This document shows, one piece after another, positions 16,684 through 24,075 of a DNA stretch of 64,000 nt (positions are counted from its first letter, which is position 1; each line of letters opens with the position of its first letter). Source of the DNA: Plantibacter sp. VKM Ac-2880 (GTDB lineage Bacteria; Actinomycetota; Actinomycetes; Actinomycetales; Microbacteriaceae); NCBI RefSeq assembly GCF_015351235.1, contig NZ_JADKSJ010000002.1:744001-808000 (forward strand), in the 5' to 3' direction. Position numbers and translations under genes: made by a program. Below the pieces are notes generated by a model that saw only the letters and a list, made by a program, of their open reading frames with translations, did no database searches and had not been told where the DNA came from.

Positions 16684-17705
16684 CAGTCGGCCTCCACCAG
16701 CATGCGGCCGTAGCGAGCGAGGTCGCGGTCGCCGTGGTCCTGCTGCACGTACAGCTCGAGATCGGACATGCGGTCGAGGTAGGCCGGTTCCGCGGTGAGT
16801 GGGCCCGGTCCGAGTGCCCCGAGGACACCGGACCGGATCGCGTCCACGCGCGCCCGGACCGTCGACCGGACGCGCTGCGCGAGACGCGGGCCGGCGGCAC
16901 CGTCGGCATGGCCGCGCTCGATGGCCGACGCCGCGTCCGCGATCGCCTGTTCCGCGATCGAGAGGTCGACGGCGGCGGAACCGAGCGTGCGGAGCAGGAG
17001 TTCGGCGTCGGGTCGTGCACGTGCCGCGGTGAGCAACCGCTCGACGAGGGTGCTCGCGCCGCCCCACCAGCAGGCCGCGACGCCGATGCCGCCCCAGGAG
17101 AAGCCGGGCCGCCGGAGGTACCAGCCGTCGTCGCCGACGGGTGCTGCGGGAACCACGTCGAAGCCGACCGGGGCACTGGGGACGAGCGGCAGTCCGCGGG
17201 CGAGCCAGGCGCTGTCGTCGGTCGTGACCCCGGGCGCGGACAGCGCGACGGCGAAGAGGCGTCGCTCGTTCGGCCCGGTGTGGGCGGTGACGAGGGCGTC
17301 GCTGAGGCTGGAGGCGAGCGAGCACCACGGCTTCGTCCCGCTGAGGACCCAGCCGGTCTCGACGCGGACGGCGTCGAGCCGGACACCGGGTGCTTCGGCG
17401 GCGAAGACCCCCCACGTGGAGTCGGGCGAGGGCTCGAGCTCCGCCTGTCGCAGGATGGCGAGCGCGTCGAGGTGCGGTTCGACGACGCGCGCGAGCATGA
17501 TATCGACGGCGGCGATCGCACCGAGGCCGGCGAAGACGCGCCCCGCGGTGTGCTGTTCGAGCGGACCGACGAGCTCGACCGCCTGCCGGGTGAAGGCGAG
17601 GCGCGACGCGAGGTCGGTGATCGAGCCCGTCGCCGCAGCGCCGAGGGCCGGGAGGTCGAGGGTGGTGCCGCTGGCCGGCCAGGCGGTCGGCTGCAGACGG
17701 ATCAT
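16683..17705 (-). CDS. Acyl-CoA dehydrogenase-like protein
   Basis: A ~340-residue protein with the order of the acyl-CoA dehydrogenase fold: an N-terminal helical region (VELVGPLEQHTAGRVFAG), a middle beta domain (STWGVFAAEAPGVRLD, then GWVLSGTKPWCSLA, then GFDVVPAAPVGDDGWY), and a C-terminal helical bundle. It is shorter than usual (~380 residues) and the canonical catalytic Glu region is not clear, so activity is uncertain. I take the ATG at 17705, which overlaps the stop of a 14-codon ORF with a strong Shine-Dalgarno; an in-frame GTG lies at 17714. It is first of the trio with the PIG-L/methyltransferase and glycosyltransferase genes. Confidence 0.82.
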   Translation of the reverse strand: MIRLQPTAWPASGTTLDLPALGAAATGSITDLASRLAFTRQAVELVGPLEQHTAGRVFAGLGAIAAVDIMLARVVEPHLDALAILRQAELEPSPDSTWGVFAAEAPGVRLDAVRVETGWVLSGTKPWCSLASSLSDALVTAHTGPNERRLFAVALSAPGVTTDDSAWLARGLPLVPSAPVGFDVVPAAPVGDDGWYLRRPGFSWGGIGVAACWWGGASTLVERLLTAARARPDAELLLRTLGSAAVDLSIAEQAIADAASAIERGHADGAAGPRLAQRVRSTVRARVDAIRSGVLGALGPGPLTAEPAYLDRMSDLELYVQQDHGDRDLARYGRMLVEAD

Positions 17706-17746
17706 GCGATCCACAGCTGATGTCGGGCTTCCATCGGGACGCGCAT
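17702..17746 (-). CDS. Candidate 14-residue leader peptide upstream of the trio
   Basis: From the ATG at 17746 the frame reads M-R-V-P-M-E-A-R-H-Q-L-W-I-A and stops at TGA 17704-17702. That TGA overlaps the ATG of the dehydrogenase-like gene as ATGA. GAGGAGG lies four bases upstream (17757-17751), the best ribosome site in the neighbourhood, whereas the dehydrogenase-like gene has none of its own. This suggests translational coupling through a short ORF, or a peptide substrate. It could also be part of a longer unrecognised frame, open to 17995. It has only been read from sequence. Confidence 0.45.
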   Translation of the reverse strand: MRVPMEARHQLWIA

Positions 17747-17818
17747 GCGACCTCCTCGCGTCGTCGATGCGTCCAGTGTCGCAGCACTCCTTGCCGATCC
17801 CCCCGGGTGGACCAGGGC

Positions 17819-17840
17819 GGTCGTCCCTGCTAGGGCGACC
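17819..17840 (-). terminator. Hairpin downstream of acdS
   Basis: GGTCG-T-CCCT-GCT-AGGG-CGACC can fold into a 9-bp stem with one bulge. It lies about 65 bp past the acdS stop, nested inside an outer GGGTGG/CCACCC pairing. There is no clear T-run, so factor-independent termination is uncertain. Confidence 0.4.
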
Positions 17841-17906
17841 ACTCGGACCACCCGCGAGGTGAGTCGGTGGGCGTGCGTCCGGTCGCCGTTCGACGCGCCC
17901 GCCGGA

Positions 17907-18917
17907 TCAGTCGCGGAAGAGGGCGCTGTACGCGTTGATCGCCGGCTGCCCACCGAGGTGCGCGTAGAGCACGTTGCTCGACGCCGGGATGTCACCGCTC
18001 GTCACGAGGTCGATGAGCCCCGCCATCGACTTCCCCTCGTAGACCGGGTCGATGATGACGCCCTCGAGTCGACCGGTCAGCCGGATCGCCTCCATCGTCG
18101 ACTCGACCGGGATCCCGTAGAGGTCGCCGGCCCAGCCCTCGAGCACGGTGATCTCGTCGTCCCGCAGCTCGCGGTCGAGCCCGATGAGCGCCGCCGTGTT
18201 GCGGGCGATGCGCGCCACCTGGTCGCGGGTCTCCTGGATCTTCGCGGACGCGTCGATCCCGATCACCCGGCGGGGTCGATCCTGCCCGGCGAACCCGGCG
18301 ATCATGCCCGCGTGCGTCGAGCCGGTGACGCTGCAGACCACGATGGTGTCGAAGAACACGCCCAGCTCGCGCTCCTGCTGCTCGACCTCCGCCGCCCAGT
18401 TCGCGAACCCGAGCCCGCCGAGCCGGTGGTCCGATGCACCCGCCGGGATCGCGTACGGGACGCCTCCGCGGTCGCGCACGTCGTCGAGGGCGCGCTCCCA
18501 GCTCGATTTGAAGCCGATGCCGAAGCCGGCGGGGTCGAGGCGCACCTCGGCGCCCATGATCCGCGACAGCATGATGTTGCCGACGCGGTCGTTGACCGAG
18601 TCGGGCCAGTCCACCCAGTTCTCCTGGACGAGCACCGCTCGCATGCCGAGCTTCGCCGCAACCGCAGCGACCTGCCGCGTGTGGTTCGACTGGTACCCGC
18701 CGATCGAGACGAGGGTGTCGGCTCCCTGGGCGATGGCCTCGGGGATGAGGTACTCCAACTTGCGGGTCTTGTTGCCGCCGTAGGCGAGACCGCTGTTGAC
18801 GTCCTCGCGCTTGGCCCAGATCGTCGCGCCACCGAGGTGGGCGGTCAGGCGGTTGAGCTCGTGGACAGGGCTCGGTCCGAAGGTGAGCGGGTAGCGGGCG
18901 AAGTCGCTGAGGGACAT
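17907..18917 (-). CDS. acdS: 1-aminocyclopropane-1-carboxylate (ACC) deaminase
   Basis: A PLP enzyme that cleaves ACC, the plant ethylene precursor, to 2-oxobutyrate and ammonia; bacteria with it can lower ethylene in host tissue. The 336-residue length matches the family. The PLP lysine lies in YGGNKTRK (K50), [17 protein letters not shown] is the substrate loop, and [15 protein letters not shown] is the phosphate-binding loop. E294 (DPVYEGKSM) and L321 (YAHLGGQPA) match the Glu295/Leu322 pair that separates true ACC deaminases from D-cysteine desulfhydrases. The gene follows a GntR regulator on the same strand with 105 bp between them, implying joint transcription. Confidence 0.95.
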   Translation of the reverse strand: MSLSDFARYPLTFGPSPVHELNRLTAHLGGATIWAKREDVNSGLAYGGNKTRKLEYLIPEAIAQGADTLVSIGGYQSNHTRQVAAVAAKLGMRAVLVQENWVDWPDSVNDRVGNIMLSRIMGAEVRLDPAGFGIGFKSSWERALDDVRDRGGVPYAIPAGASDHRLGGLGFANWAAEVEQQERELGVFFDTIVVCSVTGSTHAGMIAGFAGQDRPRRVIGIDASAKIQETRDQVARIARNTAALIGLDRELRDDEITVLEGWAGDLYGIPVESTMEAIRLTGRLEGVIIDPVYEGKSMAGLIDLVTSGDIPASSNVLYAHLGGQPAINAYSALFRD

Positions 18918-19022
18918 GGTGCTCCTGGAGGTCGGTGGTGCGGCGGGAGTGCGGGTGGCGGTACGGTGTGGCAGTTCGGCGGGCGGCGGAGGGGAAGGGG
19001 CGGCGCCCTCGGAGTGAGCTCG

Positions 19023-19691
19023 TCAGTCCTCGTCGAGGTGGGCGACGACGAGGTCGGCGAGCGTCGTCCAATTGCCCCGGACGAGTGCTGCTGCGGCGTC
19101 GACGTCTCCCTCGGCGCACCGATCGACGAGCGCGTCGTGCTGCGCGATCGACCCCCGGGCGGCGACGGAGGAGAACCGGAGGCGTTCGACCCGGCGTAGC
19201 AGGGGCGTGACGGCTTCGAGCGCGTCGCGGACGAACGGGTTGCCGGCGACGTCGACGGCGACGGCATGGAACGCGTCGTCAGCCTCGAGTGCGGCGTCGG
19301 TGTCGTCCCGCTGGAGGGCTGCCTCGAAGTCGCGGTTGGCCGCGCGCATGCGGTCGAGGTCGGCGTCGGTCAGGTGCGGCACCGCCTCGCGGACGGCGAG
19401 TTCGTGCATGGCCGCGGCGACCGCCTGCGCCTGGAGCGTCGCCCTCGTGTCGAGCGGGGCGACGACGGTCGACCGGCCGGGTTTGGCGACCACGAGCCCG
19501 CTGCGGGCCAGCCGGAGGACCGCCTCCCGGATGGGCGTCCGGCTCACGCCGAGCCAGCGTTCGAGTTCCGTGTCGACGAGCTTCTCGCCGGGTGTGAACG
19601 TGCCGTCGACGATGGCGTTCCGCAGGGAGCGGTAGACGTCGTCCCGGAGGAGGGCTCGGCGGTGCGGCTGGGCTTCGGCGGGAGCGGGCAT
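19023..19691 (-). CDS. GntR-family (FCD) regulator next to acdS
   Basis: A 222-residue regulator. The N-terminal winged helix includes VYRSLRNAIVDGTFTPGEKL and WLGVSRTPIREAVLRLARSGL, typical of GntR/FadR. The C-terminal all-helical FCD domain (ELAVREAVPHLTDADLDRMR, DDAFHAVAVDVAGNPFV, QHDALVDRCAEGD) carries the Asp/His residues that bind metal and carboxylate ligands. I set the start at the ATG 19691, which lies inside a perfect palindrome that should be its own operator. It is upstream of and co-directional with acdS, so it is the probable acdS regulator. The ligand is unknown; ACC or another small carboxylate is a guess. Confidence 0.92.
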   Translation of the reverse strand: MPAPAEAQPHRRALLRDDVYRSLRNAIVDGTFTPGEKLVDTELERWLGVSRTPIREAVLRLARSGLVVAKPGRSTVVAPLDTRATLQAQAVAAAMHELAVREAVPHLTDADLDRMRAANRDFEAALQRDDTDAALEADDAFHAVAVDVAGNPFVRDALEAVTPLLRRVERLRFSSVAARGSIAQHDALVDRCAEGDVDAAAALVRGNWTTLADLVVAHLDED

Positions 19692-19704
19692 GCAATATAT
19701 TGCA
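19691..19704. promoter_or_regulatory. GntR operator overlapping the start codon
   Basis: TGCAATATATTGCA is a perfect 14-bp palindrome in a GC-rich region. Its left end contains the first base of the regulator's ATG (19691). FadR/FCD regulators bind short AT-rich dyads of this form. Its position implies autorepression by blocking initiation near the start codon. Confidence 0.75.
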
Positions 19705-19864
19705 CATCGCAGACGGTCGAAGTCAAGGCTCCGATCGCCTCCCGCCGGCGACTGGGCCCTCGACATCCGACCGAAGTGGGACATTCGTCCTACTTGTCCC
19801 CCAGATGGCGGATTGTCGCACCAGGGAAAGCACGCCACGATGGTTGGCGGGGAAAGAGGTGCGC

Positions 19865-20422
19865 GTGGTGCAACGGGGGGACGAACCGCTCACGGTCCGA
19901 CCGCATCCCCGCATCCTGTTCAGCACCCTCCTGAGCGCCGCCATCGTCATCCTGCCCGTCTGGGGCGTCTCGCTCTGGCTCGTCGGCCCCGCCCCGAGCA
20001 TGGCGCGCACCTGGGTGGTCTTCCTCGGCATCGTCGGCATGATCGCCCTGCTGGTCCTCGCGACCCTCTCGCGTCGCCGTCGCATCGTCGTGTGCCACGA
20101 CGGCTTCATCGAGCAGCCCGCTCTCGGACGCCAACGGTTCGTGCCCCGTCAGGCGATCGGCCGCAGCCTGCTGTTCGAGTTCGGTGGGCGCGGCCAGCGG
20201 ACGACGTCGCAGTTCTTCGTCTGCGACACCGAGAACCGGCCCCTCCTCCGCATGCGCAGCAGTCGCTGGGGCAACGACAGCATCGCGGCCGTCGTCGCCG
20301 CCTACGAGGGTCCGGTGGAGCGGCCTCGGCAGCCCGTGTCACTCGACGACCTCCGGGAGGACCACCCCGGTCTCCTCACGCCCCTCGAGCGCCTGCGCTG
20401 GGCGCGCGCCGAACTGCTCTAG
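19865..20422 (+). CDS. Small membrane protein with PH-like domain
   Basis: A protein of about 185 residues. Two adjacent hydrophobic segments, FSTLLSAAIVILPVWGVSLWLV and TWVVFLGIVGMIALLVLATL, span roughly residues 15-70. After the basic stop-transfer SRRRRIVV comes a soluble beta-rich domain (FIEQPALGRQRFVPRQAIGR, then TTSQFFVCDTENRPLLRM) that looks like a bacterial PH-like domain. The function is unknown. The start is uncertain: GTG at 19865 has GAAAGAGG a few bases upstream, while GTG 19859 and ATG 19805 are alternatives in frame. It diverges from the GntR gene and stands alone. Confidence 0.65.
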   Translation: MVQRGDEPLTVRPHPRILFSTLLSAAIVILPVWGVSLWLVGPAPSMARTWVVFLGIVGMIALLVLATLSRRRRIVVCHDGFIEQPALGRQRFVPRQAIGRSLLFEFGGRGQRTTSQFFVCDTENRPLLRMRSSRWGNDSIAAVVAAYEGPVERPRQPVSLDDLREDHPGLLTPLERLRWARAELL

Positions 20423-20446
20423 CCCGCACCCGCGGACGGTCTCGCG

Positions 20447-21049
20447 TCAGAGCGCCTTCGCGTACCAGTGCGCGCCGGGATCGCCGTCGACGCGGGTGAA
20501 GCCCGTCCGCTCGTAGAACCGCTGTGCACCCGTGTTCGAGACGCCGACCCCGAGGTGGACCCCCGGCACACCGCGTTCCGCGAGCAAGCCGCAGAACGCG
20601 TCGATGAGCCGCCTCCCGAGCCCCATCCCCTGTGTCTCCGGGAGGAGGTCGATGTGCAGATGCGCCGGGTACTGCGCGAGGAGCTCCGGCGCCAGGCCGA
20701 TCCGTTCCGTCGCCGAACGGACGATGCCTCGCTCCTGCTCGGAGGCGGCACCGGAAGACGCGGCCTCCTCATACTTCCCGACGACCGTCGGCCACCAGCG
20801 TTCGACGAACCACTGGTCGAAGGCGACGGTGTCGGCCGTCCCGAGGATGTAGCCGATCGGGCCGGCACCCGCATCCACGAGGAGCGCCAGCTCCGGCTCG
20901 TGGACGACGTAGGGCAGCGCGTAGACGTCCGGCAGCAGCTCGTCCGTACTGAAGTGCCCGGTCGCGTCCGCGCCGGAGTCGCCGGTGCGGGTGCAGATGG
21001 ACGCGACGGCGGAACGGTCGGTGGGGCGATACGCGCGGATCTCGGTCAC
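20447..21049 (-). CDS. GNAT-family N-acetyltransferase
   Basis: A 200-residue GNAT. The N-terminal IRAYRPTDRSAVASICTRTG, central LHIDLLPETQGMGLGRRLIDAF (acetyl-CoA loop, Q/G-x-G-x-G/A) and GVSNTGAQRFYERTGF are the three family landmarks. A helical insertion around residues 60-115 (VAFDQWFVERWWPTV) resembles the acetyltransferase-like domain near bacterial O-GlcNAcase-type proteins, but that link is weak. The substrate is unknown. It is convergent with the small membrane protein on the left and divergent from the kinase-like gene on the right (43 bp between starts). Confidence 0.9.
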   Translation of the reverse strand: MTEIRAYRPTDRSAVASICTRTGDSGADATGHFSTDELLPDVYALPYVVHEPELALLVDAGAGPIGYILGTADTVAFDQWFVERWWPTVVGKYEEAASSGAASEQERGIVRSATERIGLAPELLAQYPAHLHIDLLPETQGMGLGRRLIDAFCGLLAERGVPGVHLGVGVSNTGAQRFYERTGFTRVDGDPGAHWYAKAL

Positions 21050-21092
21050 CGCGCCAGCCTAAACCCCTGCCCGGCTGTCTAGGCTGGCTCCC

Positions 21093-22025
21093 ATGGAGTG
21101 GCGAGCGGGGACGGTCGACGCCGCCGTCGAGCAGTGGGGCCTCGTCCGCGACGGCGACCCGATCGTCACGCCGTCGAGCCGCTTGCTCCCGGTGACGCAC
21201 CGAGGTCGGCCGGCGATGCTCAAGGTCCCACTCGTCCACGAGGAGGCGCTCGGTGGTCGTCTCCTCGCCGCCTGGCGTGGCATCGGGTGCGCGGCGGTGT
21301 TCGCCGGCGACGAACACTCGGTCGTCCTCGAACGAGCGGTGGGTGGGCACGACCTCACCTCGCTGACCCGGGCGGGTGACGATCTCGGGGCGATCGCCGT
21401 GCTCGGCTCGGTGCTCGGCGTCCTGCACGGGGCGCTCGCGGCACCGACGCCCACGGACGCCGGAGCGGCCCCCGCGACGGCGGCCCCCGCGACGGCGGCG
21501 CACGACGCGGGTGACGTCGTCGCCGAGCTCCCGTCGCTCGACGAGTGGTTCCGGGCGCTGCTGTTCGCGGACGCGACGTCACTCGCCACGCTGACGGATG
21601 ACCCGGCGAGCGCCACGTTCCTCGCACGCGGACGAACCCTTGCACGTCGCCTCCTCGACGACACGACGCGCGCCGACACCGTGGTCCTCCACGGCGACCT
21701 GCACCACGAGAACGTACTCGAGTTCGCCCCCGGTGACTGGCGGGCGATCGACCCGAAGGGCATCGTCGGCCATCGCGCGTTCGACGCGACGGCGATGCTC
21801 GCGAATCCGGACCGGTCGACGGCGCAGGACCCGCGGCTCCTCGAGCAGCGGGTGGAGCTGCTGCGACACTCGCTCGGGGTCGACCGGAGCACGATCCTCG
21901 CGTGGTCGGTCGCCCGGTCCGCGCTGTCCGCCGTCTGGTCGCTCCAGGACGGGTCTGTCGAGGACGCCCGCGACACCATCGAGGTTGGTCTCCTCGCGGA
22001 ACGCGCCCTCGGTGCAGCTCGCTGA
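21093..22025 (+). CDS. Aminoglycoside/hydroxyurea kinase-like phosphotransferase (APH(6) family)
   Basis: A 310-residue protein with the kinase-like APH fold. VVLHGDLHHENVLEF is the Brenner-type catalytic loop (D of HGD) and WRAIDPKGIVGHRAFDATAML is the metal-binding Asp region diagnostic of the APH(6)/hydroxyurea resistance group that includes streptomycin 6-phosphotransferases. The N-lobe is short and contains the nucleotide-binding lysine region RPAMLKVPLVHEE. An Ala/Thr/Pro-rich loop at ~115-140 holds a short repeat (ATAAPATAA). Chromosomal members are often intrinsic and of unknown natural substrate, so resistance is possible but not shown. Confidence 0.87.
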   Translation: MEWRAGTVDAAVEQWGLVRDGDPIVTPSSRLLPVTHRGRPAMLKVPLVHEEALGGRLLAAWRGIGCAAVFAGDEHSVVLERAVGGHDLTSLTRAGDDLGAIAVLGSVLGVLHGALAAPTPTDAGAAPATAAPATAAHDAGDVVAELPSLDEWFRALLFADATSLATLTDDPASATFLARGRTLARRLLDDTTRADTVVLHGDLHHENVLEFAPGDWRAIDPKGIVGHRAFDATAMLANPDRSTAQDPRLLEQRVELLRHSLGVDRSTILAWSVARSALSAVWSLQDGSVEDARDTIEVGLLAERALGAAR

Positions 22026-22034
22026 GGTCCTGGC

Positions 22035-24008
22035 TCAGCGGCGGCGGCGCGTCCCGAAGATCCCCTCGACCACGCCGGTGAGGATCGAGCGTGTCGCCTT
22101 CGACCCGAGGATCTCCTCGAGCGGGCTCTTCGACGAACTCGACGTCGACCTCGTGGACGTCCGCCTCGTCGTCCCGGCGGTCTTGCGGAGCAACCGCTCG
22201 TATTCGGCGTCCGCCTTCCGCTGGGCGGCGGCCTGCGCCTTGTCCGCCGTGGCCTGCTGTTTCGCGAGCTCGGCGGCGATGCGCTGCCGTTCGAGCTCGG
22301 CCTCCGCGGCGAGTGCTGCCTGGTTCGCCTCCTCGAGCTTCGCGGTCAGGATCTCCCGTGCCGACTCCCGGTCGACGGGGGTCCCGTACCTCGCGAGCAG
22401 CGGTGATGCCGCGATGGTCGCGTCGATCGCGGCGTCGGGCGTCGGCGACATGAGTCCCTCCGGCGCGCGCAGTCTCGTCCAGGCGACCGGCGACGGCGCA
22501 CCCTTCTCGTTCATCACCGTCACGACCGCCTCGCCCGTACCCAGGGAGGTGAGCACTTCGCCGAGGTCGTACCCGGACGTCGGGTAGGTCGACACCGTCG
22601 CCTTGAGAGCCTTCGCGTCGTCCGGCGTGAACGCGCGGAGAGCGTGCTGCACCCGCGAACCGAGCTGCGCGAGCACCTCCCCCGGCACGTCCTTCGGCGT
22701 CTGCGTGACGAAGAAGATCCCGACGCCCTTCGAACGGATGAGCCGGACCGTCTGGGTGATCTGCGCGAGGAAGTCCTTCGACGCGTCGCGAAAGAGCAGG
22801 TGCGCCTCGTCGAAGAAGAACACGAGCTTCGGTTTCTCGGGGTCGCCCACCTCGGGCAGGGTGTTGAAGAGGTCGGCGAGCAACCACATGAGGAACGTGG
22901 AGTAGAGCGCCGGCTGGTCCTGCACCCCGGGCACCTCCAGGAGGCTGACGATGCCCCGACCGCTCGGGTCGAGGCGGATGAAGTCCGCGGTGTTGATCTC
23001 GGGTTCCCCGAAGAAGACGTCCGCGCCCTGGTCCGCGAAGGTGATGAGTTCGCGGAGGATCACGCCGACGGTCGCGCCCGACAGTCCTCCGAGGTCCTTC
23101 AGCTCGCTCTTGCCGTCGTCGCTCGCCAGGTAGGTGAGCACGGCGCGCAGGTCGCTGAGGTCGAGCAGCGGGAGGCCGGCCTGGTCGGCGTAGTGGAAGA
23201 CGAGACCGAGGCTCGACTCCTGGGTGGCGTTCAGCCCGAGCACCTTGCTGAGCAGCAGTGGACCGAAGGCGGCGATGGTCGCCCGGATCGGGACGCCCTT
23301 GCCCACCCCGCCGAGCGCGAAGTACTCCGTGGGCGTGGCGGCCGGGGTCCAGTCCTGGCCGATGCCGCGGGTGCGGTCGAGGAGCTTGGGGCTCGACTCC
23401 CCCGGTGTCGCGATGCCGGAGAGGTCGCCCTTGATGTCGGCGGCGAACACCGGGACACCCGCCGCTGAGAGCTGCTCGACGAGCCCCTGGAGGGTGCGGG
23501 TCTTGCCGGTGCCGGTGGCACCGGCGACGAGGCCGTGCCGGTTCATGACGCTGAGGGGGATGCGGACCTGCACGCCGGGAAGCGGATCCCCGTTGACGAG
23601 CGCACCCATCTCAAGCGCCGGGCCGTGCACGACGTAGCCGTCGCGGATCCGCACCACGTCGTCGAGACCGAGCGGGCCGGGGCCGATCGTGTCGGTGGTG
23701 AGGCCATCGGCGGGGAGCGGCTCTGTGGCGAGCGGATCGGTGGCCGGCTCGACCGGCTCCGAGGGGGTGACGGTGGCGGGCGCCTGGCCCGGCGCGGTGG
23801 CTGGTGCGGTGGCCGGTGCAGTTCCCGGTGCGCTGGCCGACGCCGTGATCCCGGCCCCGGCGAGCGCCGCTGCCGCCTCGGCCGCCTTCACCTTCGCCGC
23901 GGCGAGCGCCGCCTGCGCCTGGGCGGCTTCGAGTTCAGCCTGGGCCTGCTCGGCGGCGGCCTGGAGTGCGGCGATCTGCGGGTCGGATGCTGCATCGCTG
24001 GGCGTCAT
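22035..24008 (-). CDS. HerA-like helicase/ATPase (DUF853)
   Basis: A 657-residue P-loop ATPase. Residues 1 to ~55 form an Ala/Glu/Gln coiled-coil-like segment, 60-100 are a Pro/Ala/Thr linker, and the ATPase core runs from about 130 to 540. Walker A is VAGATGTGKT (~161-170) and Walker B is VFFFDEAHLLF. YPTSGYDLGEVLTSLGTGEAVV near the end is typical of DUF853 proteins related to HerA/FtsK-type translocases. A charged, coiled C-terminal region is rich in Ala, Glu, Lys and Arg. The biological role is unestablished and the nuclease NurA is not adjacent. It is tail-to-tail with the APH-like gene. Confidence 0.9.
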   Translation of the reverse strand: MTPSDAASDPQIAALQAAAEQAQAELEAAQAQAALAAAKVKAAEAAAALAGAGITASASAPGTAPATAPATAPGQAPATVTPSEPVEPATDPLATEPLPADGLTTDTIGPGPLGLDDVVRIRDGYVVHGPALEMGALVNGDPLPGVQVRIPLSVMNRHGLVAGATGTGKTRTLQGLVEQLSAAGVPVFAADIKGDLSGIATPGESSPKLLDRTRGIGQDWTPAATPTEYFALGGVGKGVPIRATIAAFGPLLLSKVLGLNATQESSLGLVFHYADQAGLPLLDLSDLRAVLTYLASDDGKSELKDLGGLSGATVGVILRELITFADQGADVFFGEPEINTADFIRLDPSGRGIVSLLEVPGVQDQPALYSTFLMWLLADLFNTLPEVGDPEKPKLVFFFDEAHLLFRDASKDFLAQITQTVRLIRSKGVGIFFVTQTPKDVPGEVLAQLGSRVQHALRAFTPDDAKALKATVSTYPTSGYDLGEVLTSLGTGEAVVTVMNEKGAPSPVAWTRLRAPEGLMSPTPDAAIDATIAASPLLARYGTPVDRESAREILTAKLEEANQAALAAEAELERQRIAAELAKQQATADKAQAAAQRKADAEYERLLRKTAGTTRRTSTRSTSSSSKSPLEEILGSKATRSILTGVVEGIFGTRRRR

Positions 24009-24075
24009 GTGCCGAGCCTAGCGACGCGCTCCCCACCGGTCGAGGGGTCGCGCGAGGGCGGGCCGGCCGCTCCGC

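Noticed and set aside
15274-17787. Extension of the deacetylase-methyltransferase frame through the dehydrogenase-like gene
   Set aside because: Upstream of the ATG at 16683 the frame is Arg-rich and overlaps a recognised gene in another frame. The one-base TGATG overlap sets the start.
21093-22025. Acquired streptomycin resistance gene
   Set aside because: The protein fits the APH(6)/hydroxyurea family, but base composition matches the neighbours and there is no mobile context, so an intrinsic kinase-like gene is more likely.
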